From the NCBI RefSeq assembly GCF_964340395.1, contig NC_135555.1:25261725-25325724 (forward strand): a stretch of DNA of 64,000 nt, given 5' to 3'. A program made the translations under genes and the position numbers. The notes beneath the pieces are model-generated. The model was given only the letters and a program-made list of their open reading frames with translations, ran no database searches and was not told the origin of the DNA. Below, one piece after another: positions 29,801-44,400 of the stretch (positions within the stretch are counted from its first letter, which is position 1; the number at the start of each line of letters is the position of its first letter). This stretch comes from Glandiceps talaboti (Eukaryota; Hemichordata; Enteropneusta; Spengelidae).

Positions 29801-32800
29801 GATCCCACTGGCAATATGCAAATTAGGTCTAAAAATGTAAGTTTTGATAAAAAACTTATACCTCAAAAACTACGTGGTGAATGGGGCTAAATCTTGATGG
29901 AATGTTCTGGAGGTGTTACTCTGCAGTTATTGTTCAAACCATATTGACAAAGCTGGCCCAAACAACCATGACCACATCCTTAGCAACACTGAAATGATTA
30001 GATTCATGCATAGAGCATTGCTTAGAGAGATTAGGTGCATTGGAAGTCTTCTTTGTTAGTGTTCTTATTACAAACTCAGTTTCATTTATTTGACCAATAT
30101 GTCTTAAATACAGATTCTAATGTACTTAGATTCTGTAAATTAACTTAATAAATCAAAACTGTTCACTTTGTGACTGAGCAGGAAGATTGACTTCCTTCAA
30201 AAACTGATGTCATTTCAAACAGTTCACCCAGAGTGCTAAATAACTCATATTTGAGAAAACAACTAGGATGTCATTGAAATTCTAAATAAACAGTTCTTAC
30301 TAGTAGATAGATCTTAGTGAGGAAAATGAGAAACAAAAACCCATATACATATGATTGACGAGTGTACAATAACAGTTAAAGAAGGTTGTGTGATGATTTA
30401 GCCATAATATACTACAGTGTAGGTCAATTATTGACATTCTGAGTTCAGATCCAAACAAATCAAATACTTGTAACTTGTACTTTATTACCAGGTGTTCAAA
30501 AGACTTCATCTTGGAACTGTCTCCTTTGGTCAAGACTCAGAGGAGGAAGTTGTAGCTCATTTACAAACTTTCTACACACACCATGGTACAGGAACCAGTA
30601 CAGCAATGACACCAACCAAAAAATCAAGTGCCATTAAACGTAGCATTGTTACACGATGCAATGAAGCAGTCAAAGCTTTGGCTCTGTGTCATAATGTAAC
30701 ACCTGTATATGAAGATGACAACATAGAAGGCAATGGCTCAGCAATGGCTGATCAACTGAAAGCTGAGACCGTTGTGTATCAAGCTGCCAGTCCTGATGAG
30801 GTGAGTTACACATTTGAATTGACTGGGGTGAAAATTGTGGTTTAAACCTTGCCCATGAACTTTAACCATTCAGAAACAAATGGCAGCAGTAAGGCATGAA
30901 CCTGCAATGTACAGATTACAAGCCAGTCACTCTAACCATTCAACCATCATGACTTCACAACCAGCAATGTATAGATTCCAAGCCAATCACTCTAACCATT
31001 CAACCATCATGACTCCACAACCAGCAATGTACAGATTCCAAGCCAATCACTCTAACCATCCAGCCATCATGACTACACAACCAGCAATGTACAGATTAGA
31101 AGCCAATCACTCTAACCATTCAATCATCATGACTCCACAACCAGCAATGTATAGATTCCAAGTCAGCCACTCTAACCATTCAACCATCATGACTTCACAA
31201 CCAGCAACGTACAGATTACAAGCCAATCACTCTAACCATTCAACCATCATGACTTCACAACCAGCAATGTACAGATTACAAGCCAACCACTCTAACCATT
31301 CAACCATCATGACTTCACAACCAGCAATGTCTAAATTACAAGCCAGCCACTCTAACCATTCAACCATCATGACTTCACAACCAGCAACGTACAGATTACA
31401 AGCCAATCACTCTAACCATTCAACCATCATGACTTCACAACCAGCAATGTACAGATTACAAGCCAACCACTCTAACCATTCAACCATCATGACTTCACAA
31501 CCAGCAATGTATAAATTACAAGCCAATCACTCTAACCATTAGTTAGATTTGATCTGCTACATTGATTGTTTATGACTTAATATCAGTTTTCTTGTTTACA
31601 CCTAATAGGTTGCATTAGTAAGTTGGACTGAGAATGTAGGCCTTACACTAATACAACGTGACCTTAATGGTATGCAGTTAAGAACTCCTGTTGGCTCCAT
31701 TCTTACATATTCAATACTACAAATATTTCCATTTACATCAGAGAGAAAAAGAATGGGTATTATTATCAAGGTGAGTACTGTTTCCCAATTAATTATGTTT
31801 AAGGGGAACTAGATTTTATAATTAGTGTTTGTTCTTTTAGATCAATATTTTTTGACATATAAAATATGGAATATGAATTATTAGATTGGACATATTTATA
31901 TTGATATACATAATATATCTTGACTAGTAGATGAATTTGTACTTTGTAATTACTATATTTTGGGGGAGAATAAATTATTAATTTCGTTCAGCCAAGGAAA
32001 TACATGTGATATATGGGGCCTTGTCACTACAAGTTGTTAATTTGAGTTGTGACAAAACCCTTTAGGTAATGAATATTTTCTGGTTGAATGAAGACAAATA
32101 TAATTATACCTCCTCAAGCATAATTTGTGAAAAAATTGGGAGAAATCAATTTTGGCTTTGAACATTTTGACTCATATTATGAACATGGTAGAACCATTGA
32201 TGTAGTCATGGGTTGTCATGGCAGAACAACCAGGGTACATAATCCATACTTTCTGTTCAAAGACAATAACTTGGCTTGTGCATGATATAATTCTTGGGAA
32301 AATGCACAAGCCAAGTTATTGTCCTCAAACAGAAAGTATGGATTATATATCCGGTAGTGGCTATTGTGATGATTTTGTAAGAGTTGTACATATTGTGAAA
32401 TAGATGGAAATGTTGATGGTCTATTCAATTACATTTGATCTACAGGATGACATCACAGGAGAGATTATATTTTATATGAAAGGAGCTGATGTTGTGATGG
32501 GTAACATAGTACAGTATAATGACTGGTTGGATGAGGAGGTGGGTAACATAGTACAGTAGAATGACTGGTTGGATGAGGAGGTGGGTAACATAGTACAGTA
32601 GAATGACTGGTTGGATGAGGAGGTGGGTAACATAGTACAGGTACAGTGTAAGTGGTTGGACACGGTCAGGCTTATACAAATATTTTGTAGATTTTAACAG
32701 GTTTATTTTGTAGAGAAAAGAAATTCTAGTTATTCATGGAATAGCACTACAGTAATCCAAAATAGTCATGTCCAAATATACATCATTCAAAGTGTATACT

Positions 32801-34666
32801 TGTCATGTCCAAATATACATCATTCAAAGTGTATACTTGTCATGTCCAAATATACATCATTCAAAGTGTATACATGTCATGTCCAAATATACATCATTCA
32901 AAGTGTATACTTGTCATGTCCAAATATACATCATTCAAAGTGTATACTTGTCATGTCCAAATATACATCATTCAAAGTGTATGCATGTCATGTCCAAATA
33001 TACATCATTCAAAGTGTATACTTGTCATGTCCAAATATACATCATTCAAAGTGTATACATGTCATGTCCAAATATACATCATTCAAAGTGTATACTTGTC
33101 ATGTCCAAATATACATCATTCAAAGTGTATGCATGTCATGTCCAAATATACATCATTCAAAGTGTATACTTGTCATGTCCAAATATACATCATTCAAAGT
33201 GTATACTTGTCATGTCCAAATATACATCATTCAAAGTGTATACTTGTCATGTCCAAATATACATCATTCAAAGTGTATACATGTCATGTCCAAATATACA
33301 TCATTCAAAGTGTATACTTGTCATGTCCAAATATACATCATTCAAAGTGTATACTTGTCATGTCCAAATATACATCATTCAAAGTGTATACATGTCATGT
33401 CCAAATATACCGGTACATCATTCAAAGTGTATACATGTCATGTCCAAATATACATCATTCAAAGTGTATACTTGTCATGTTCAAATATACATCATTCAAA
33501 GTGTATACTTGTCATGTCCAAATATACATCATTCAAAGTGTATACATGTCATGTCCAAATATACATCATTCAAAGTGTATACATGTCATGTCCAAATATA
33601 CATCATTCAAAGTGTATACATGTCATGTTCAAATATACCGGTACATCATTCAAAGTGTATACATGTCATGTCCAAATATACATCATTCAAAGTGTATACT
33701 TGTCATGTTCAAATATACATCATTCAAAGTGTATACTTGTAATGTCCAAATATACATCATTCAAAGTGTATACTTGTCATGTCCAAATATACACCATTCA
33801 ATGTGTATACTTGTCATCTCAAAATATACATCATTCAAAGTGTATAGTACATGTCATGTCCAAATATACATCATTCAAAGTGTATACTTGTCATGTCCAA
33901 ATATACATCATTCAATGTGTATACTTGTCATCTCAAAATATACATCATTCAAAGTGTATACTTGTCATGTCCAAATATACATCATTCAAAGTGTATACTT
34001 GTCATGTCCAAATATACATCATTCAAAGTGTATACTTGTCATCTCAAAATATACATCATTCAAAGTGTATACTTGCCATGTCTGAAAATGACACAAGCAG
34101 AGCAAATACTTACATAAAACCCTTGACTCAAAAAATACTTGGCATATAGGTTTGATACTTGGTATTGGTTTTTCTAAATGGTAAACTATTGAAGGCAAGA
34201 TGTTGTGATAAATGGTATATGTAATTTAGACTACAGTCTATGAATTAAAGTACTTTGGCACTGCTTTGTTTCTTACAGTGTGGTAACATGGCTAGAGAAG
34301 GACTGAGGACTTTAGTAGTTGCTAAGAAGAGGTTGTCTGAAGACATATACCAAGATTTTGAAGTAAGCATGTTGCCATGTTTCTCATAAATTGAGATCAT
34401 TCTAACTGTGTGTCCACTCACAACCATTACTTGGCTGGGCCTGCACCAATGTCTGTTGAATTGTCATTACTGCTCTTGGGATATATTGTCTAATTGTCTG
34501 ACTGACTGCATGACTGTCTGTCTCAATACATATTGTCTTTCTATATCTGTTTATCTATCTGTATAATTATATATATGACAGTAATTGTTATACAAGAGGC
34601 ATTCAATCCTACATCTATCAAAATTGATCCAGTCTGAGACTTGTAAAAGAGGTGTTGAGTGCAATA

Positions 34667-34697
<31 letters not shown>

Positions 34698-34789
34698 ATG
34701 TGTGTATGTATGTATGTATGTATGTATGTATGTATGTATGTATGTATGTATGTATGTATATGTGTATGTATGTATGCATGTATGTAAAG

Positions 34790-34830
<41 letters not shown>

Positions 34831-35370
34831 GACCAAATTATGGAAAGTGTTGAGTTCAGTTGGGTGTAAGTAAATCTGATTAAAATCTGATGTAGAGAAC
34901 TTGGTGCAATTTCTCTTTTTGTTCTGTGAATGCCTTGTACGTACATCTGACACAAGACCATAGACATTCTCGGACAAAAGGATAGCGCTGAGTTTATTTA
35001 CACAGTTAATGACATTGCATAACATTCGAAAACATTTGTGTACAGTACTTTAGAATACAAAATGTACTCAGTTTGAAAATAGCCAGTGGGTAGAATGCAG
35101 ACAACGATGTTATCGTTATTGTTTGGTGTTTATCTTTGTTTAAATTTCGAATATTGAGTGTTATATTGAAAGACAGTCTCTATGGTAGTCAGCTGCATGT
35201 AAATATAAGATGCAGTATGCAGACTCATATGGTATTATGTCAGATGTAGGTATCAGGCACTCACAGAACAAAAAAAGATCAAATGACAATAAAAGTAGGA
35301 GGTATTAAAAATTAAGTCATGCCAAGTTCAACACACCACATTTTAATCAGATTGGGTGTAAGTATATATA

Positions 35371-35430
<60 letters not shown>

Positions 35431-38400
35431 CGCTCTGCCACTGCGGTATAGAGCACTGGCTTAGCAGATTGATACTCACCAAGTTTTATATATATAATAT
35501 ATATATCATCTTTCAGACAAGGTATAACCAAGCCAAGCTTAGTGTACAAGACAGGGCATCTAAAGTAGCAGCTGTTGAAGACAGCTTAGAGAGAGATATG
35601 GAGTTGTTATGTGTCACTGGTGTAGAAGACAGACTGCAAGTTGATGTCAGACCAACACTTGAATTACTGAGAAATGCAGGCATTAAGGTCAGTAGTCAAA
35701 CACTTTCGTATTTAGTTTATGTATTTTAAAATATCTAAGAAATTTATCATCAATTATTTTAAGAAAACCAGAAGACTCTTATTATTGTGATAAACAGTAT
35801 GCATTGATCTTAAAGTAAATGTCCAGTCATACTTATTTCTACCTTTAGTACACTTGTATTGATTACTGCTATCAAGTTAAAGTAAATGTCCAGTCAGACT
35901 TATTTCTACCTTTAGTACACTTGTATTGATTACTGCTATCAAGTTAAAGTAAATGTCCAGTCAGACTTATTTCTACCTTTAGTACACTTGTATTGATTAC
36001 TGCTATCAACTTAAAGGAAAAGTCCAGTCATACTTATTTCTACCTTTAGTACACTTGTATTGATTACTACTATCAAGTTAAAGTAAATGTCCAGTGAGAC
36101 TTATTTCTACCTTTAGTACACTTGTATTGATTACTGCTATCAACTTAAAGGAAAAGTCCAGTCATACTTATTTCTACCTTTAGTACACTTGTATTGATTA
36201 CTACTATCAAGTTAAAGTAAATGTCCAGTGAGACTTATTTCTACCTTTAGTACACTTGTATTGATTACTGCTATCAAGTTAAAGTAAATGTCCAGTGAGA
36301 CTTATTTCTACCTTTAGTACACTTGTATTGATTACTGCTATCAACTTAAAGTAAATGTCCAGTGAGACTTATTTCTACCTTTAGTACACTTGTATTGATT
36401 ACTGCTATCAACTTAAAGTAAATGTCCAGTGAGACTTATTTCTACCTTTAGTACACTTGTATTGATCACTGCTATCAACTTAAAGTAAATGTCCAGTCAG
36501 ACATATTTCTATCTTTAGTACACTTGTATTGATTACTGCTATCAACTTAAAGTAAAAGTCCAGTCAGACTTATTTCTACCTTTAGTACACTTGTATTGAT
36601 TACTGCTATCAACTTCAAGTAAATGTCCAGTGAGACTTATTTCTACCTTTAGTACACTTGTATTGATTACTGCTATCAACTTAAAGTAAATGTCCAGTGA
36701 GACTTATTTCTACCTTTAGTACACTTGTATTGATTACTGCTATCAACTTAAAGTAAAAGTCCAGTCAGACTTATTTCTATCTTTAGTACACTTGTATTGA
36801 TTACTGCTATCAACTTAAAGTAAAAGTCCAGTCAGACTTATTTCTATCTTTAGTACACTTGTATTGATTACTGCTATCAACTTAAAGTAAATGTCCAGTC
36901 AGACTTATTTCTATCTTTAGTACACTTGTATTGATTACTGCTATCAACTTAAAGGAAAAGTCCAATCAGACTTATTTCTGCCTTTAGTACACTTGTATTG
37001 ATTACTGCTATCAACTTAAAGTAAATGTCCAGTGAGACTTATTTCTACCTTTAGTACACTTGTATTGATCACTGCTATCAAGTTAAAGTAAATGTCCAGT
37101 CATACTTATTTCTACCTTTAGTACACTTGTATTGATTACTGCTATCAACTTCAAGTAAAAGTCCAGTCAGACTTATTTCTACCTTTAGTACACTTGTATT
37201 GATTACTGCTATCAACTTAAAGTAAATGTCCAGTCAGACTTATTTCTACCTTTAGTACACTTGTATTAATTACTGCTATCAAGTTAAAGTAAATGTCCAG
37301 TGAGACTTATTTCTACCTTTAGTACACTTGTATTGATCACTGCTATCAACTTAAAGTAAATGTCCAGTGAGACTTATTTCTACCTTTAGTACACTTGTAT
37401 TAATTACTGCTATCAAGTTAAAGTAAATGTCCAGTGAGACTTATTTCTACCTTTAGTACACTTGTATTGATCACTGCTATCAACTTAAAGTAAATGTCCA
37501 GTGAGACTTATTTCTACCTTTAGTACACTTGTATTAATTACTGCTATCAAGTTAAAGTAAATGTCCAGTGAGACTTATTTCTACCTTTAGTACACTTGTA
37601 TTGATTACTGCTATCAAGTTAAAGTAAATGTCCAGTCAGACTTATTTCTACCTTTAGTACACTTGTATTGATTACTGCTATCAAGTTAAAGTAAATGTCC
37701 AGTGAGACTTATTTCTACCTTTAGTACACTTGTATTAATTACTGCTATCAAGTTAAAGTAAATGTCCAGTGAGACTTATTTCTACCTTTAGTACACTTGT
37801 ATTGATCACTGCTATCAACTTAAAGTAAATGTCCAGTCAGACTTATTTCTACCTTTAGTACACTTGTATTGATTACTGCTATCAACTTCAAGTAAAAGTC
37901 CAGTCAGACTTATTTCTACCTTTAGTACACTTGTATTGATTACTGCTATCAACTTCAAGTAAATGTCCAGTGAGACTTATTTCTACCTTTAGTACACTTG
38001 TATTGATTGCTGCTATCAACTTAGAGGAAAAGTCCCGTCAGACTTATTTCTACCTTTCGAACACTTGTATTGATTACTGCTATCAACTTAGAGGAAAAGT
38101 CCCGTCAGACTTATTTCTACCTTTAGTACACTTGTATTGATTGCTGCTATCAACTTCAAGTAAATGTCCAGTGAGACTTATTTCTACCTTTAGTACACTT
38201 GTATTGATTACTGCTATCAACTTAAAGTAAATGTCCAGTCAGACTTATTTCTACCTTTAGTACACTTGTATTGATTACTGCTATCAAGTTAAAGTAAATG
38301 TCCAGTGAGACTTATTTCTACCTTTAGTACACTTGTATTGATTACTGCTATCAACTTAAAGTAAATGTCCAGTCAGACTTATTTCTGCCATTAATGCACT

Positions 38401-41400
38401 TGTATTGATTACTGCTATCAACTTAAAGGAAAAGTTCAGTCAGACTTATTTCTGCCATTAGTACACTTGTATTGATTACTACTATCAAGTTAAAGTAAAT
38501 GTCCAGTGAGACTTATTTCTACCTTTAGTACACTTGTATTGATTACTGCTATCAACTTAAAGGAAAAGTCCAGTCATACTTATTTCTACCTTTAGTACAC
38601 TTGTATTGATTACTACTATCAAGTTAAAGTAAATGTCCAGTGAGACTTATTTCTACCTTTAGTACACTTGTATTAATTACTGCTATCAACTTAAAGTAAA
38701 TGTCCAGTCAGACTTATTTCTACCTTTAGTACACTTGTATTGATTACTGCTATCAAGTTAAAGTAAATGTCCAGTGAGACTTATTTCTACCTTTAGTACA
38801 CTTGTATTGATTACTGCTATCAACTTAAAGGAAAAGTCCAGTCATACTTATTTCTACCTTTAGTACACTTGTATTGATTACTGCTATCAACTTAAAGGAA
38901 AAGTCCAGTCAGACTTATTTCTACCTTTAGTACACTTGTATTGATTACTGCTATCAACTTAAAGTAAATGTCCAGTCAGACTTATTTCTACCTTTAGTAT
39001 TAGCCTAGGGTATATACAATGTCTTATATTAACTATTAGCCTACGGTATATACAATGTCTTATATTAACTATTAGCCTAGGGTATATACAATGTCTTATA
39101 TTAACTATTAGCCTATGGTATATACAATGTCTTATATTAACTATTAGCCTAGGATATATACAATGTCTTATATTAACTATTAGGCCTAGGGTATATACAA
39201 TGTCCTATATTAACTATTAGCCTAGGGTATATACAATGTCTTATATTAACTATTAGCCTAGGTTATATACAATGTCTTATATTAACTATTAGCCTAGGTT
39301 ATATACAATGTCTTATATTAACTATTAGCCTAGGGTATATACAATGTCTTATATTAACTATTAGCCTAGGATATATACAATGTCTTATATTAACTATTAG
39401 GCCTAGGATATATACAATGTCTTATATTCACTATTAGCCTAGGGTATATACAATGTCTTATATTAACTATTAGCCTAGGGTATATACAATGTCTTATATT
39501 AACTATTAGCCTAGGTTATATACAATGTCTTATATTAACTATTAGCCTAGGGTATATACAATGTCTTATATTAACTATTAGCCTAGGATATATACAATGT
39601 CTTATATTAACTATTAGGCCTAGGTTATATACAATGTCTTATATTAACTATTAGGCCTAGGATATATACAATGTCTTATATTAACTATTAGGCCTAGGAT
39701 ATATACAATGTCTTATATTAACTATTAGCCTAGGGTATATACAATGTCTTATATTAACTATTAGCCTAGGGTATATACAATGTCTTATATTAACTATTAG
39801 CCTAGGTTATATACAATGTCTTATATTAACTATTAGCCTAGGGTATATACAATGTCTGATATTAACTATTAGCCTAGGATATATACAATGTCTTATAATA
39901 ACTATTAGCCTAGGGTATATACAATGTCTTATATTAACTATTAGCCTAGGGTATATACAATGTCTTATATTAACTATTAGCCTAGGGTATATACAATGTC
40001 TTATATTAACTATTAGCCTAGGTTATATACAATGTCTTATATTAACTATTAGCCTAGGGTATATACAATGTCTTATATTAACTATTAGCCTAGGGTATAT
40101 ACAATGTCTTATATTAACTATTAGCCTAGGGTATATACAATGTCTTATATTAACTATTAGCCTAGGTTATATACAATGTCTTATATTAACTATTAGCCTA
40201 GGGTATATACAATGTCTTATATAAACTATTAGCCTAGGGTATATGCAATGTCTTATATTAACTATTAGCCTAGGATATATACAATGTCTTATATTAACTA
40301 TTAGCCTAGGTTATATACAATGTCTTATATTAACTATTAGCCTAGGATATATGCAATGTCTTATATTAACTATTAGGCCTAGGGTATATACAATGTCTTA
40401 TATTAACTATTAGCCTAGGGTATATGCAATGTCTTATATTAACTATTAGCCTAGGTTATATACAATGTCTTATATTAACTATTAGCCTAGGGTATATACA
40501 ATGTCTTATATTAACTATTAGCCTAGGATATATACAATGTCTTATATTAACTATTAGCCTAGGGTATATACAATGTCCTATATTAACTATTAGGCCTAGG
40601 GTATATACAATGTCTTATATTAACTATTAGCCTAGGGTATATACAATGTCTTATATTAACTATTAGCCTAGGGTATATACAATGTCTTATATTAACTATT
40701 AGCCCAGGATATATACAATGTCTTACATTAACTATTAGCCTAGGATATATACAATGTCTTATATTAACTATTAGCCTAGGGTATATACAATGTCTTATAT
40801 TAACTATTAGCCTAGGATATATACAATGTCTTATATTAACTATTAGGCCTAGGGTATATACAATGTCTTATATTAACTATTAGCCTAGGGTATATACAAT
40901 GTCTTATATTAACTATTAGCCTAGGGTATATACAATGTCTTATATTAACTATTAGCCTAGGGTATATGCAGTTTCTTATATTAACTATTAGCCTAGGGTA
41001 TATACAATGTCTTATATTAACTATTAGGCCTAGGTTATATACAATGTCTTATATTAACTATTAGCCTAGGGTATATACAATGTCTTATATAAACTATTAG
41101 CCTAGGGTATATACAATGTCTTATATTAACTATTAGGCTAGGGTATATACAATGTCTTATATTAACTATTAGCCTAGGGTATATACAATGTCTTATATTA
41201 ACTATTAGGCCTAGGGTATATACAATGTCTTATATTAACTATTAGCCTAGGGTATATACAATATCTTACATTAACTATTAGCCTAGGATATATACAATGT
41301 CTTATATTAACTATTAGCCTAGGGTATATACAATGTCCTATATTAACTATTAGGCCTAGGGTATATACAATGTCTTATATTAACTATTAGCCTAGGGTAT

Positions 41401-44400
41401 ATACAATGTCTTATATTAACTATTAGCCTAGGGTATATACAATGTCTTATATTAACTATTAGCCCAGGATATATACAATGTCTTACATTAACTATTAGCC
41501 TAGGATATATACAATGTCTTATATTAACTATTAGCCTAGGGTATATACAATGTCTTATATTAACTATTAGCCTAGGATATATACAATGTCTTATATTAAC
41601 TATTAGGCCTAGGGTATATACAATGTCTTATATTAACTATTAGCCTAGGGTATATACAATGTCTTATATTAACTATTAGCCTAGGGTATATACAATGTCT
41701 TATATTAACTATTAGCCTAGGGTATATGCAGTTTCTTATATTAACTATTAGCCTAGGGTATATACAATGTCTTATATTAACTATTAGGCCTAGGTTATAT
41801 ACAATGTCTTATATTAACTATTAGCCTAGGGTATATACAATGTCTTATATAAACTATTAGCCTAGGGTATATACAATGTCTTATATTAACTATTAGGCTA
41901 GGGTATATACAATGTCTTATATTAACTATTAGCCTAGGGTATATACAATGTCTTATATTAACTATTAGGCCTAGGGTATATACAATGTCTTATATTAACT
42001 ATTAGCCTAGGGTATATACAATATCTTACATTAACTATTAGCCTAGGATATATACAATGTCTTATATTAACTATTAGCTTAGGGTATATACAATGTCTTA
42101 TATTAACTATTAGCCTAGGATATATACAATGTCTTATATTAACTATTAGCCTAGGGTATATGCAGTTTCTTATATTAACTATTAGCCTAGGGTATATACA
42201 ATGTCTTATATTAACTATTAGGCCTAGGTTATATACAATGTCTTATATTAACTATTAGGCCTAGGATATATACAATGTCTTATATTAACTATTAGCCTAG
42301 GATATATACAATGTCTTATATTAACTATTAGCCTAGGGTATATGCAATGTCTTATATTAACTATTAGCCTAGGGTATATACAATGTCTTATATTAACTAT
42401 TAGGCCTAGGTTATATACAATGTCTTATATTAACTATTAGGCCTAGGATATATACAATGTCTTATATTAACTATTAGCCTAGGATATATACAATGTCTTA
42501 TATTAACTATTAGCCTAGGATATATACAATGTCTTATATTAACTATTAGCCTAGGGTATATGCAATGTCTTATATTAACTATTAGCCTAGGGTATATACA
42601 ATGTCTTATATTAACTATTAGGCCTAGGTTATATACAATGTCTTATATTAACTATTAGGCCTAGGATATATGCAATGTCTTATATTAACTATTAGGCCTA
42701 GGTTATATACAATGTCTTATATTAACTATTAGGCTAGGGTATATACAATGTCTTATATTAACTATTAGCCTAGGATATATACAATGTCTTATATTAACTA
42801 TTAGCCTAGGGTATATGCAGTTTCTTATATTAACTATTAGCCTAGGGTATATACAATGTCTTATATTAACTATTAGCCTAGGGTATATACAATGTCTTAT
42901 ATTAACTATTAGCCTACGGTATATACAATGTCTTATATTAACTATTAGGCCTAGGGTATATACAATGTCTTATATTAACTATTAGCCTACGGTATATACA
43001 ATGTCTTATATTAACTATTAGGCCTAGGGTATATACAGTTTCTTATATTAACTATTAGCCTAGGGTATATACAATGTCTTATATTAACTATTAGCCTAGG
43101 GTATATACAATGTCTTATATTAACTATTAGGCTAGGGTATATACAATGTCTTATATTAACTATTAGCCTAGGATATATACAATGTCTTATATTAACTATT
43201 AGCCTAGGGTATATACAATGTCTTATATTAACTATTAGCCTAGGATATATACAATGTCTTATATTAACTATTAGGCCTAGGTTATATACAATGTCTTATA
43301 TTAACTATTGGCCTATGGTATATACAATGTCTTATATTAACTATTAGCCTAGGATATATACAATGTCTTATATTAACTATTAGGCCTAGGTTATATACAA
43401 TGTCTTACATTAACTATTAGCCTAGGGTATATACAATGTCTTATATTAACTATTAGGCCTAGGGTATATACAATGTCTTATATTAACTATTAGCCTAGGG
43501 TATATACAATGTCTTATATTAACTATTAGCCTACGGTATATACAATGTCTTATATTAACTATTAGGCCTAGGGTATATACAGTTTCTTATATTAACTATT
43601 AGCCTAGGGTATATACAATGTCTTATATTAACTATTAGCCTAGGGTATATACAATGTCTTATATTAACTATTAGGCTAGGGTATATACAATGTCTTATAT
43701 TAACTATTAGCCTAGGATATATACAATGTCTTATATTAACTATTAGCCTAGGGTATATACAATGTCTTATATTAACTATTAGCCTAGGATATATACAATG
43801 TCTTATATTAACTATTAGGCCTAGGTTATATACAATGTCTTATATTAACTATTGGCCTATGGTATATACAATGTCTTATATTAACTATTAGCCTAGGATA
43901 TATACAATGTCTTATATTAACTATTAGGCCTAGGTTATATACAATGTCTTACATTAACTATTAGCCTAGGGTATATACAATGTCTTATATTAACTATTGG
44001 CCTATGGTATATACAATGTCTTATATTAACTATTAGGCTAGGGTATATACAATGTCTTATATTAACTATTAGCCTAGGGTATATACAATGTCTTATATTA
44101 ACTATTAGCCTAGGGTATATACAATGTCTTATATTAACTATTAGCCCAGGATATATACAATGTCTTATATTAACTATTTGGCCTAGGATATATACAATGT
44201 CTTATATTAACTATTTGGCCTAGGGTATATACAATGTCTTATATTAACTATTAGCCTAGGGTATATACAATGTCTTATATTAACTATTAGCCTAGGGTAT
44301 ATACAATGTCTTATATTAACTATTAGCCTAGGGTATATACAATGTCTTATATTAACTATTAGCCTAGGGTATATACAATGTCTTATATTAACTATTAGGC

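Noticed and set aside
30885-30955. Functional tRNA-Thr gene on the minus strand
   Set aside because: Box spacing fits, but no proper acceptor stem is visible and the B box is imperfect; treated as a tRNA-derived relic.
30880-31542. 220-codon frame after e11
   Set aside because: 60-bp period array from a tRNA-like sequence within an intron; e11 to e12 splicing is in phase without it.
32764-34149. Plus-strand frames of 324-449 codons
   Set aside because: The 37-bp unit has no stop in any plus frame; all three frames encode the same rotated peptides.
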